Assembly: GCA_030626185.1 (NCBI GenBank)
Contig: DAOUPL010000015.1
Span: 1 to 14,989 of the forward strand
Direction: 5' to 3'
Source: a bacterium
GTDB lineage: Bacteria; Babelota; Babeliae; Babelales; Vermiphilaceae
Length of the DNA: 14,989 nucleotides
The notes beneath the pieces were generated by a model. That model was not told the DNA's origin. It saw only the letters and a list, made by a program, of their open reading frames with translations, and did not search any database. The stretch's first letter is position 1. Each line of letters opens with the position of its first letter. Below, in pieces: positions 1 to 7,182 of this stretch. Made by a program: the position numbers and the translations under genes.

Positions 1-1
1 C

Positions 2-886
2 GATAAAGAGCCTTTTTCACAAAAAGATATGCAGCATTGGCTACCGGTTGATTTTTATGTTGGTGGTATTGAACATGCAATTTTGTATTTGTTGTACGCA
101 CGCTTTTATGTAAAAGTTTTGCATGATCTTGGGCATTTGCCATTTGATGAACCATTTGCTCATTTGTTTAATCAGGGCATGGTGCTAAAAAGATCAGAAG
201 GTTCTGGGCTTATTGAAAAGATGTCAAAATCAAAAGGTAACGTTGTTAACCCTGATGAGATTGTAGGAAAGTATGGAAGTGACGTTTTACGCATGTACAT
301 GCTCTTTATGGGGCCGCCTGAGCTTGATTGTGAGTGGCAAGACAGCGGTCTTGGTGGCATAAAGCGATTTTTGCAACGTTTGTGGGCATTCTTGCATAAT
401 GCTGATCGTTTTGTTGAGCAAGAAGATGAACGCGTAACACGTCGTCTGCATAAGTTTTTACGAGTGTATCAAGAGCGTTTGATGTCGTACAAACCAAATA
501 CTGCAATTTCAGCATTTATGGAATTGATAAACGATTTTCAGAAAAATAATGCACAACTTACAAAAGCGTCGTTAGAAATGATTGTAGCATCACTTTCTGT
601 ACTTGCACCGCACATGGCGAGTGAATTGTTTGAAGTATTGCTTAAAAAAACATTTGAGCAAAGTGTGTGGCCAGCGTATGATCCGGCATTAACCATTGAT
701 GATGAAGTTGTGGTGACGGTACAAATTAATGGTAAATCACGTGCACAAATGACGATTTCGGTATCGTTTGATCGTAAGCAAATTGAGCAACAAGCAAAAG
801 ATGTAGTTGCAAAATGGTTGGTAGACAAAACGATTATAAAAGTTATTGTAGTGCCAAATCGCATTGTAAACTTTGTTGTAAAATAA
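2..886 (+). CDS. leuS: Leucyl-tRNA synthetase, C-terminal part (5' end outside window)
   Basis: LeuRS, a class Ia synthetase, charges tRNA-Leu with leucine in the cytosol. The frame is open from base 2, so the gene starts upstream and the ATG at 29 is internal. Visible parts, in order: the end of the catalytic core with the LeuRS-typical YVGGIEHAILYLLYARF stretch, the KMSKS ATP-binding loop (KMSKSKGN, KMSKS codons at 218-232), the helical anticodon-binding domain, and the small C-terminal tRNA-contact domain (VQINGKSRAQMTI, ending KVIVVPNRIVNFVVK). Roughly the last 295 residues are present, about a third of a usual LeuRS. The editing domain and HIGH motif would lie upstream. A hairpin terminator follows 13 nt after the stop. 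Identity is very secure; nothing in the visible part looks defective. Confidence 0.97.
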   Translation, partial: DKEPFSQKDMQHWLPVDFYVGGIEHAILYLLYARFYVKVLHDLGHLPFDEPFAHLFNQGMVLKRSEGSGLIEKMSKSKGNVVNPDEIVGKYGSDVLRMYMLFMGPPELDCEWQDSGLGGIKRFLQRLWAFLHNADRFVEQEDERVTRRLHKFLRVYQERLMSYKPNTAISAFMELINDFQKNNAQLTKASLEMIVASLSVLAPHMASELFEVLLKKTFEQSVWPAYDPALTIDDEVVVTVQINGKSRAQMTISVSFDRKQIEQQAKDVVAKWLVDKTIIKVIVVPNRIVNFVVK

Positions 887-899
887 GATTAAAAGATAA

Positions 900-946
900 A
901 AAAGTTGACGTTATAGATTAAGTGCTAGTAGCGTCAACTTTTATTT
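900..946 (+). terminator. Rho-independent terminator of leuS
   Basis: AAAAGTTGACG (900-910) pairs perfectly with CGTCAACTTTT (932-942), an 11-bp stem that can extend inward through wobble pairs. The T-rich 3' arm TTTTATTT acts as the release tract. It sits just after the leuS stop. The symmetric ends mean it could also work on the other strand, but no minus-strand gene enters from the right. Confidence 0.75.
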
Positions 947-949
947 AAA

Positions 950-1005
950 TGATGCGCTTAGGATTCTTCCTTGAGATACTACGGCTGCTTAACTTTGGCG
1001 CATTA
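950..1005. repeat. Intergenic palindrome-ended element, copy 1
   Basis: The 5' arm TGATGCGCT (950-958) is complementary, allowing G-T pairs, to the 3' arm GGCGCATTA (997-1005). The interior is about 38 nt. A second element at 8068-8109 shares the first 12 bases (TGATGCGCTTAG) and the last 8 (GCGCATTA), with a shorter and different interior. In both places the element starts a few bases after a hairpin plus T-run. I see no target-site duplication. It may be a small dispersed repeat, a structured RNA or a protein-binding palindrome; the function is unknown. Confidence 0.5.
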
Positions 1006-1018
1006 TTTTCTTTTTGTA

Positions 1019-1048
1019 TTGTTATCAAGGGTCCTTTTGTGCTATACT
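1019..1048 (+). promoter_or_regulatory. Sigma70-type promoter with extended -10
   Basis: A -35-like TTGTTA (1019-1024), an 18-nt spacer and TATACT (1043-1048) preceded by TGC make a TGn extended -10. It points at the glycosyltransferase starting at 1093. The leader would be about 38 nt, with no clear Shine-Dalgarno sequence. Confidence 0.6.
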
Positions 1049-1092
1049 AATTGCAATAGAGATATTTATTTTTTAGTAATTAAAGTGATTAT

Positions 1093-2232
1093 ATGAAAAA
1101 AATTATGATATTTACCAGTTCTGGTGGATACGGGCACGTATCAGCAACACAGGCGTTAACTGAATATTTATCACCGAAATATCAGATTTCTGAAGTATAC
1201 GTGTTAGAAGAAGTGCTGGGAACAATAGATTTTATTTATTTTTTTTCGTTTGGTAAATTTTGCGGCGAAAGTTTATACAACTATTGTATTGCGCGCAAAT
1301 GGTTTAGATTACTCAGTGTTATGTTACCATTGGGTAATTTTTATTTTTGGCTATTTGATGGTAAAATTACCTCGTTGTTACGAAAATACATTACAAAACA
1401 AAAGCCAGATATGATTATCTCGGTTACCCCAATGGTTAACGGTGCAACGTTAAAAGTATGTAAAGAGCTCAATATTCCTTTGTTGGTATTGCCTACAGAT
1501 TTTGATGCAACAACGTTTATAAATAGAATACAACAACCTGATTATGATAAGTTTTTCTTTAACAGCGTGTTTCCTGGTGAGTTTGGTATAGAAAAAACAA
1601 TTGCACCGGCAAAAATACCACAAAAAAGTATGGTAAATCTTGGTTTTCCGTTAAAGCCATCTTTTTATGCAACGCATGATAAAGATACGATAAAAAAAGA
1701 ATTTGTTATTCCTGATGATAAACCAGTGATCATGTTGCTTATGGGTGGGCAAGGTGCGCAAGCAACGGTTGATTTTGCAAAGCAATTAGCAACATTGCAG
1801 CACAATACACATTTGTTGTTGTGTATCGGTAAACGTGAAGAAGTTCGTGAACAAATAGAAAAAATAAGCTTTAACGAAGGTGTTTCTTGTTCAATTATTA
1901 GCTTTACACCAAAGATAGCCTCGCTTATGAGTGTGACTGATGTGATTATCACTAAATCAGGTTCTGTCACCGTGCATGAAGCATTGTTTATGCGATTGCC
2001 GATGATTCTTGATGCAACAACGCCAGTGCTGCCATGGGAACAATTTAATCATGTGTTTGTGGCCAACAAACAACTTGGTGCTTCACTTAAGAAATTATCT
2101 GATTTAGTGCCATTGCTACATGATCTTTTAGCTCATCAAGAAAAGTTACAACGTTGGCGCGATAATTTAGCGCGAATTAGTCATAAAGATGCACCGTATG
2201 AGATTTGTGCGTTTGTTGATAAGTTGTTGTGA
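1093..2232 (+). CDS. Glycosyltransferase, MGDG synthase / UgtP-like (GT28 superfamily)
   Basis: This is probably a diacylglycerol glycosyltransferase or related GT-B enzyme that moves a sugar from a nucleotide-sugar to a membrane acceptor at the cytoplasmic face. It has 379 residues. The N-terminal loop SSGGYGHVSA (9-18) matches the glycine-rich acceptor/membrane motif of MGDG synthases and MurG. VTPMVNGAT (111-119) and LPTDFDATT (133-141) follow. The C-terminal nucleotide-sugar lobe has LMGGQGAQ (216-223) and TKSGSVTVHEALFMRLPMIL (287-306), the donor-binding signature, then WEQFN (315-319). The length fits the family. MurG is less likely because the N-terminal motif and middle region look like the MGDG-synthase branch. 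The donor and acceptor cannot be read from sequence. The gene has its own promoter, starts without a strong ribosome-binding site, and ends 3 nt from the converging gene at 2236-2541. Confidence 0.8.
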   Translation: MKKIMIFTSSGGYGHVSATQALTEYLSPKYQISEVYVLEEVLGTIDFIYFFSFGKFCGESLYNYCIARKWFRLLSVMLPLGNFYFWLFDGKITSLLRKYITKQKPDMIISVTPMVNGATLKVCKELNIPLLVLPTDFDATTFINRIQQPDYDKFFFNSVFPGEFGIEKTIAPAKIPQKSMVNLGFPLKPSFYATHDKDTIKKEFVIPDDKPVIMLLMGGQGAQATVDFAKQLATLQHNTHLLLCIGKREEVREQIEKISFNEGVSCSIISFTPKIASLMSVTDVIITKSGSVTVHEALFMRLPMILDATTPVLPWEQFNHVFVANKQLGASLKKLSDLVPLLHDLLAHQEKLQRWRDNLARISHKDAPYEICAFVDKLL

Positions 2233-2235
2233 TTT

Positions 2236-2541
2236 TTAGTTGGTGAGTAAGAACAGTTGTATTTTACATTTTTTTTCTAGATTTAGATAAATATTTTTTG
2301 GATTTTCAAGTGAATATGGGCTTATGTTGTCGTATGCGTAATATTTTATTGATCCGTCTAATAATAGTTTTTTTGTTGCAAAAAGAACCCATTGATCGTT
2401 TTTTAATTGTGTATATTTGCATATCATGTCACCATAACTATCTATTGTTGTTGTAGGTATAATTTGTGTAAAAAGTGCTTGTGATGAAAGAGCGTTATGC
2501 ATCGATATCAAGCAAATAATGGTTATTACTAACTTCTTCAT
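2236..2541 (-). CDS. Small exported protein of unknown function
   Basis: I do not recognise this 101-residue protein. The start at 2541 is preceded by a good AAGGAGA ribosome-binding site, which supports a real gene. Residues 1-22 form a Sec signal peptide: MKK, a hydrophobic core, and a likely cleavage after SSQA. The mature part is about 79 residues, with mixed charge, several tyrosines and two cysteines (in DMICKYTQ and EKKCKIQ) that could form a disulfide in the periplasm. No transmembrane segment follows the signal. It converges on the glycosyltransferase with a 3-nt gap and no separate terminator between them. It may be a periplasmic or secreted factor; any role is a guess. Confidence 0.65.
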   Translation of the reverse strand: MKKLVITIICLISMHNALSSQALFTQIIPTTTIDSYGDMICKYTQLKNDQWVLFATKKLLLDGSIKYYAYDNISPYSLENPKNIYLNLEKKCKIQLFLLTN

Positions 2542-2641
2542 TTTATTCTCCTTTGTTATGGCGATGATATTTAATGTTAGCTAATTTTATCAAGAATTTA
2601 TAGAAATTGTATTATGAGAATTCGTGCGTTTATTTGGGTAT

Positions 2642-2674
2642 AAAAATAGGGCGCGAATAACTCGGGCCCTATTT
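2642..2674 (-). terminator. Terminator of the OmpA-family gene
   Basis: AAATAGGGC (2644-2652) and GCCCTATTT (2666-2674) form a 9-bp GC-cored stem with a 13-nt loop. Read on the minus strand it lies about 20 nt beyond the stop of the OmpA-like gene and ends in GCCCTATTTTTAT, a typical release tract. Confidence 0.75.
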
Positions 2675-2695
2675 GTTTGTGACTATGTTTTTTGC

Positions 2696-3379
2696 TTACG
2701 TGTGAATAACTTTCATTTCAACACGGCGATTAGCTTGTTGCTCGTTGCGATCACCAGTTACAATTGAGCCATCTTTGTTGATTGCTGGTTTTGCGTTTCC
2801 ATAACCAACAATAGTTATGTGATCTTTAGAAATACCTTCTTTAACGCACATATTTTTCACTACTTTTGCACGTTCTTCTGATTTAATCATATTATACACG
2901 TCTGATCCAGCAGAATGGCATGCATGACCTTCAACTAATACTTCTGCTTTATCTGCGTATGCCATAGCATCTTTGATTTCGCCGATATTTTTTGCAAGTG
3001 TATCTTTTTGTTCGGCAGTTAAGTTGTGTTGGTCAAAACCAAAAAATACTTTATCTAAATCTTTTTTTGTTTCTACTTCGTCATCAAACCATACAAGATC
3101 ATCTAAATCTTCAAGCGTCCAATCATCAATTTTGAAGTTATCAACAACTTCTAGAATGTCTTCATCTTGCAAATCATCAAATAATGCTAATAAATCTTCA
3201 TCTAATACGTCAGCATCATCAGAAAGTGCAGTAGTTAGAGGAATTTTTATTTCATCTTGCGGGTTGAGCTGTGCAACCTCTTTAGCTTTTTTGTCTTTTG
3301 TTATTTTGTCTTTATCTCTGCCGCAGCAGCCTGGTAACAGCAAAACAATGGCGAGGGATAACAGTACGCGGTTTTTCAT
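2696..3379 (-). CDS. OmpA/Pal-family lipoprotein with acidic linker
   Basis: This is an outer-membrane or envelope lipoprotein that probably ties the membrane to the cell wall. I chose the ATG at 3379 (227 aa). The AGGAGA site lies 7 nt before it but touches the other ATG at 3385, which would add only two residues. Residues 1-18 are a lipoprotein signal ending LLLPGC, with C18 the lipidated cysteine. Residues about 53-109 are extremely acidic: roughly 25 of 57 are Asp or Glu. Residues about 110-227 are the OmpA-C domain: VFFGFDQHNLT, VLVEGHACHSAG, YNMIKSEERAKVV, ITIVGYGNAKPAI and QQANRRVEM. In Pal and OmpA the GHxD aspartate contacts diaminopimelate of peptidoglycan. Here that position is Cys (C154), while the later Arg (R170) is kept. 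C178 could pair with C154. It is transcribed away from rng, and no tol genes are visible nearby. The family is certain; peptidoglycan binding is doubtful. Confidence 0.88.
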   Translation of the reverse strand: MKNRVLLSLAIVLLLPGCCGRDKDKITKDKKAKEVAQLNPQDEIKIPLTTALSDDADVLDEDLLALFDDLQDEDILEVVDNFKIDDWTLEDLDDLVWFDDEVETKKDLDKVFFGFDQHNLTAEQKDTLAKNIGEIKDAMAYADKAEVLVEGHACHSAGSDVYNMIKSEERAKVVKNMCVKEGISKDHITIVGYGNAKPAINKDGSIVTGDRNEQQANRRVEMKVIHT

Positions 3380-3417
3380 AAACATTCTCCTTTTTATTGA
3401 TAGACGCGTTTATTCTT

Positions 3418-3438
3418 ATAACTTCTTTAGCAAGTTAT
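3418..3438. promoter_or_regulatory. Small palindrome in the ompA-like / rng divergent region
   Basis: ATAACTT (3418-3424) and AAGTTAT (3432-3438) are perfect inverted repeats around 7 nt, located 39 nt upstream of the OmpA-like start. It could be an operator for that gene or a 5'-leader hairpin. No repressor is identified, so this is a weak call. Confidence 0.3.
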
Positions 3439-3491
3439 CATACAAAAATACAAGAATCTACCCAATATTCTTTGTTTTTTATATACTAGTT

Positions 3492-3497
3492 TATAAT
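3492..3497 (+). promoter_or_regulatory. Consensus -10 box upstream of rng
   Basis: A perfect TATAAT lies 41 nt before the rng ATG in an AT-rich stretch. No good -35 is seen at normal spacing: TCTTTG sits 17 nt upstream and TTGTTT is too close. The leader would be about 33 nt, with AGGTAGGG just before the start. Confidence 0.5.
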
Positions 3498-3537
3498 AAA
3501 GGTGTGTAGTCAACATCAAGATATTAGCTAGGTAGGG

Positions 3538-5034
3538 ATGAAAAAAATATTAATTAACGACAAATCATGGCAAACGCGCATTGCAATTACGACAGAAAGT
3601 AACTTGCAGCACGTCTATTTCGACACGCATAACAAAGAACACTTAGAACGAAGTTTTTTTAAAGGTGTTGTTTCAAAAGTGTTACCCGGTATTCAAACAG
3701 TTTTTGTTAATATCGGGCAAGAACGTGCTGGTTTTTTGCACATGTCAGAAATTGATCCTGAGTTTGTGCTAGAGCGTATGAGCCTTGAAGAAGGTGAAAA
3801 AGCGCCACGTCGCGCGCAAGCAAGACACGTGGACATGAGTAAATTATTTAGAGTTGGTGATGAAATCTTGGTACAAGTTATCAAAGAACCAATTTATGAA
3901 AAAGGCGCAAAGCTTTCGACAAGTTTTATTTTGCCCGGACGTTTTTTTGTGTTGATGCCAAAAGGGTCAAAGATTGGCATTTCTAAAAAGATTGCTGACG
4001 AAGATGAGCGTATACGGTTGCGCACTACAATAAAAAACCATTTACCTCAGGGCATGGGTGGTATTGTTCGTACAACGTGCGAAAGTGCAAAAGAAAAAGA
4101 TATCATTAAAGATATCAATTATTTATTAGGCACGTGGCAAACTATTCAAAATAATTTTAAGAAAGTTAAAAAAGAAGAAAAGATTTATCAAGATCTTGAT
4201 CTTGCGTTGCAAATTGTACGTGATCATCTTAATGATGAAACAGAAAGTATTATTACTGATTCGCCACAAATGCAAAAGCACGTGTACTCTTTTGTAAAAA
4301 AGATTGCGCCAGAGTATGCATACATCGTTAAACGCTATCAAGGTAAAAAACCATTATTTGATTATTATAAAGTTGATCAACAAATAACTGATGCACTCAA
4401 AAAACGTGCTGAGCTTAAGTCTGGTGGCTCTCTGATTCTTGAATCAACAGAGGCTATGACGGTGATTGATGTTAATACGGGCAAATTTACGGGTAAAAAA
4501 GATCCAGAAGCGACAATTTTGCAAACAAACTTAGAAGCAGCAGAAGAAATAACTCGTCAGCTAACGCTACGTAATATTGGTGGATTAATTGTTATTGATT
4601 TTATCGATATGGCTCATCAAAATAATCGTCAAAAATTATCACGTTTTTTTGATCGTATGTTGCGTGAGCGTGATAAGTTCCAGTCAGTTGTGCTTAAAGT
4701 TTCTGAATTTGGGCTTGTGCAGATGACGCGTAAGCGTTCTGGCAAAACATTAGTGCAAGAGTTGACAGAAAATTGTAAAAGTTGTTCTGGATTAGGGTTT
4801 ATCACCTCAATACCGACTATGAGCTATCGCTTATTGCGTGAGCTTTGTTTTGTACTTGCGCATAAAGAGTTCCCATCGCAAGTATTGATTAATGTGAATC
4901 CAGCTGTGTTTGAGTATGTCACACAAAACGAATATAATGCTGTTTTGGAGCTTGAGAAAGAGACAAACAAAAAGATCGTGCTTACTGGTGACGAGTCGCT
5001 GACGCTTGAGGAATACAAAATATCGAAAACATGA
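3538..5034 (+). CDS. rng: Ribonuclease G/E family endoribonuclease
   Basis: This is a single-strand-specific endoribonuclease for rRNA processing and mRNA decay, acting in the cytosol or at the inner membrane. Its 498 residues match RNase G size; the long C-terminal scaffold of RNase E is absent. Residues about 36-130 form the S1 RNA-binding domain, beginning FFKGVVSKVLPGIQTVFVNIG. The DNase I-like catalytic domain carries the two metal-binding aspartates D311 (VIDVNTGKFTG) and D354 (VIDFIDM), matching E. coli RNase E D303 and D346. The Zn-link cysteines C413 and C416 (CKSCSGLG) that hold the dimer are present, preceded by QMTRKR. Every key residue I can place is intact. The stop is 49 nt before gatB on the same strand with no terminator between, so the two may be co-transcribed. 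Confidence 0.94.
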   Translation: MKKILINDKSWQTRIAITTESNLQHVYFDTHNKEHLERSFFKGVVSKVLPGIQTVFVNIGQERAGFLHMSEIDPEFVLERMSLEEGEKAPRRAQARHVDMSKLFRVGDEILVQVIKEPIYEKGAKLSTSFILPGRFFVLMPKGSKIGISKKIADEDERIRLRTTIKNHLPQGMGGIVRTTCESAKEKDIIKDINYLLGTWQTIQNNFKKVKKEEKIYQDLDLALQIVRDHLNDETESIITDSPQMQKHVYSFVKKIAPEYAYIVKRYQGKKPLFDYYKVDQQITDALKKRAELKSGGSLILESTEAMTVIDVNTGKFTGKKDPEATILQTNLEAAEEITRQLTLRNIGGLIVIDFIDMAHQNNRQKLSRFFDRMLRERDKFQSVVLKVSEFGLVQMTRKRSGKTLVQELTENCKSCSGLGFITSIPTMSYRLLRELCFVLAHKEFPSQVLINVNPAVFEYVTQNEYNAVLELEKETNKKIVLTGDESLTLEEYKISKT

Positions 5035-5083
5035 TATTCTAAAGATGTATTTCACCTAAATTTTAAGTAATATTGAGGGTCTT

Positions 5084-6547
5084 GTGTCAGAACTGCGTAC
5101 TGTTTTGGAAAAATATCCAGATTATGAAGCTGTTATCGGCATGGAAGTGCATGTGCAACTTACAACAAAGAGTAAAATCTTTTGTTTGTGCAAAAATGAA
5201 TCAGGTGGTCAGCCTAACAAGAATATTTGCAATATTTGTTGTGGGTATCCTGGTGTGTTGCCATTGCTTAATAAACAAGTAGTTAATTATGCTATGATGG
5301 CTGGTTTGGCAACCAATTGCTCATTAACCCGTCGTTCTCAATTTGACCGTAAACATTATTTTTATCCTGATTTGCCAAAAGCGTATCAAATTACGCAGCA
5401 ATACAATCCGATTTGCAAAGAAGGTCATATCACTATTCGCCTTGAAGATAATAGCACCAAAAAGATTAAAATAAACCGTATTCACATGGAAGAAGATGCT
5501 GGAAAAAGTATTCATTCATCGTATGGTGATGCAAGTTATGTTGATCTCAACCGTGCAGGTACACCGCTTTTGGAAATTGTTAGTGAGCCTGATCTTTCAT
5601 CATCGTTTGAAGTTCGTGCGTATTTAAAAGAATTACATCGCATTGTGCGTTATTTGCAAATTTGTACTGGTAACATGGAAGAGGGTGCATTTAGAGCAGA
5701 TACAAACATCTCTGTGCGCAAAAAGGGTGATCGTGAGCTTGGCACCAAGTGTGAGTTAAAAAACATCAACTCGTTCAAATTTATAGCCGATGCGACAGAA
5801 TATGAGATTGCTCGTCAAATAGAATTACTAAAAAAAGGTGAACGTGTTGTTTCGCAAACACGTTTGTGGGATAGCAAGAAAAAAGAAACAGTGATTATGC
5901 GCAACAAAGAAGAAGTTGCTGATTATCGTTTTTTTCCAGATCCTGATTTGCCAGTAATTGAAATTAATGATGAATGGATCGAACGCATGAAAAAGGTTAT
6001 TCCTGAGCTTCCACAAAAGAAGTTTGTGCGTTTGTGTATTCAAAAAGGTTTAACGCCAGCAGAAGCAGAAATTTTGATCGATGATCCAGAGTTGGCACAA
6101 TATTTTGAGCGCGTAAGTGAATTAACGCCAAGTAAAAGTGTGATCAACTGGGTACTGCGTGACATCATGGGTTATTTAAAAGAACACAAGATTGGATTAA
6201 TCGAGTGTTTGGTTACACCAGAAAAACTAGCAAAGCTCGTTGACCTTGTTGAACAAGGCAAAATTAACAGCAAAGTTGCAAAAGAAGTATTTTTGCTTGT
6301 AGCGCAAAAAGGTGAAGACCCAGAAGAAATTGTGGTACAAAAAGGTTTAGAACAAATCGATTCTGTTGAATTACTTGAACCAATCATTAAAGAAATTGTA
6401 TCAGCACATCCAAATCAAGTTGAACAGTTCAAAGCGGGTAAAGATCGCTTGTTTGGTTTTTTTGTGGGCAAAGTTATGCAACAGACCAAAGGTCGTGCAA
6501 ATCCTAATCTTATTCAAAAGTTGCTTAAAGAGTACTTGCGGAAGTAA
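5084..6547 (+). CDS. gatB: Asp-tRNA(Asn)/Glu-tRNA(Gln) amidotransferase subunit B
   Basis: GatB is the kinase and tRNA-binding subunit of GatCAB. It activates mischarged Glu-tRNA-Gln or Asp-tRNA-Asn before amidation with ammonia from GatA. The 487 residues begin at a GTG preceded by GAGGG; the next in-frame Met is inside the conserved IGMEVHVQL motif, so GTG must be used. The catalytic cradle shows EVHVQLTTKSKIF, four zinc-type cysteines (C34, C36, C49, C52), GYPGVLPLLN, SQFDRKHYFYPDLPKAYQ, HMEEDAGKS and DLNRAGTPLLEIVSEPD. Residues about 330-487 are the helical plus YqeY-like tail that grips the tRNA elbow, ending GKVMQQTKGRANPNLIQKLL. Length and motifs are normal. gatA and gatC are not in the window. 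Its presence implies that Gln and/or Asn tRNAs are made by transamidation. Confidence 0.97.
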   Translation: MSELRTVLEKYPDYEAVIGMEVHVQLTTKSKIFCLCKNESGGQPNKNICNICCGYPGVLPLLNKQVVNYAMMAGLATNCSLTRRSQFDRKHYFYPDLPKAYQITQQYNPICKEGHITIRLEDNSTKKIKINRIHMEEDAGKSIHSSYGDASYVDLNRAGTPLLEIVSEPDLSSSFEVRAYLKELHRIVRYLQICTGNMEEGAFRADTNISVRKKGDRELGTKCELKNINSFKFIADATEYEIARQIELLKKGERVVSQTRLWDSKKKETVIMRNKEEVADYRFFPDPDLPVIEINDEWIERMKKVIPELPQKKFVRLCIQKGLTPAEAEILIDDPELAQYFERVSELTPSKSVINWVLRDIMGYLKEHKIGLIECLVTPEKLAKLVDLVEQGKINSKVAKEVFLLVAQKGEDPEEIVVQKGLEQIDSVELLEPIIKEIVSAHPNQVEQFKAGKDRLFGFFVGKVMQQTKGRANPNLIQKLLKEYLRK

Positions 6548-6550
6548 TCG

Positions 6551-7024
6551 CTAGTTAAGTAACCAAAAGAACACGTTAAGTAGCGTTGCAAACGATGACC
6601 AAATTAAATATGGCAATAATGCCCATGCTGAAAATGGTGACGTTGGCTCAATTAAACGCATTAGCAGTAGTACCGATATTGCGAGTAGCCCTGCATCAAT
6701 AGCCGCATAACCAATTTTGTGTTGTGCAAAGAATAAATACGTCCAATAACCGTTTAAGGCAAGGTTGACGATAAACAGACTAATGGTCATCCAAAAACGC
6801 ATGTTGCGTTCAGCTGAGTTCCAGATGTATAAAAAAACAATAATGCACAGTGCATAAATAGTCAGCCAAGCTGGCGAGAAAAGCCATTTTGGTGGTGCAA
6901 AGAACGGAAAACTTAGTGAGTAGTACCAATCGATGTTGTGACTCATAAAGTACTGTGAGAGAAATAAAACAGCAGAAACAATGCCTGGAATAATAAAATA
7001 ATTTGGTTTTATGGTAATTGTCAT
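6551..7024 (-). CDS. tspO: TspO/MBR family membrane protein
   Basis: TspO is a five-helix membrane protein that binds porphyrins and other hydrophobic ligands and is often linked to stress or tetrapyrrole handling. Its 157 residues fit the family. Visible signature parts are WYYSLSFPFFAPPKWLFSPAW (about 33-53, the substrate-side loop with APP and W47), ALNGYWTYLFF (89-99) and PYLIWSSFATLLN (138-150). Helices lie at about 10-27, 50-68, 80-98, 106-124 and 136-155. The start has a strong AGGGGG site 7 nt upstream. The gene converges on gatB with 3 nt between the stops and no terminator of its own. Its promoter is at 7063-7092. The ligand cannot be inferred, and no heme-biosynthesis gene is adjacent. 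Confidence 0.88.
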   Translation of the reverse strand: MTITIKPNYFIIPGIVSAVLFLSQYFMSHNIDWYYSLSFPFFAPPKWLFSPAWLTIYALCIIVFLYIWNSAERNMRFWMTISLFIVNLALNGYWTYLFFAQHKIGYAAIDAGLLAISVLLLMRLIEPTSPFSAWALLPYLIWSSFATLLNVFFWLLN

Positions 7025-7062
7025 TTTCTAACCCCCTAAAAAACAATTTCATATCAGGAATT

Positions 7063-7092
7063 AGTATAGTGAAATCTCTTATAATAAGGCAA
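7063..7092 (-). promoter_or_regulatory. Promoter of tspO
   Basis: On the minus strand, TTGCCT (7087-7092) is followed after 18 nt by TATACT (7063-7068). The resulting leader is about 30 nt and includes the AGGGGG ribosome-binding site. Confidence 0.55.
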
Positions 7093-7133
7093 TAAAAATA
7101 AATCAAACTTTTAAATTGTTTTTAGTGTAACAG

Positions 7134-7158
7134 AAAAGGCGACCTTGCGGCTGCCTTT
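7134..7158 (-). terminator. Terminator of the exported orphan at 7183-7881
   Basis: AAAGGC (7135-7140) pairs with GCCTTT (7153-7158), with an inner CC/GG pair around TTGC after a small internal mismatch. On the minus strand it is followed by TTCTGTT and lies about 25 nt beyond the stop. Confidence 0.6.
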
Positions 7159-7182
7159 AGTTATTATGCTTTTATTAATTTG

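Noticed and set aside
950..1005. tRNA or known riboswitch in the leuS-glycosyltransferase gap
   Set aside because: It is too short, with no cloverleaf, no T-loop GTTCGA-type sequence and no conserved riboswitch core that I recognise.
2973..3509. Plus-strand 178-residue Ser-rich open frame opposite the OmpA-like gene
   Set aside because: Its serine runs are the reverse reading of Asp/Glu codons in the acidic linker. The minus-strand protein has a lipobox, OmpA motifs, a ribosome-binding site and a terminator.
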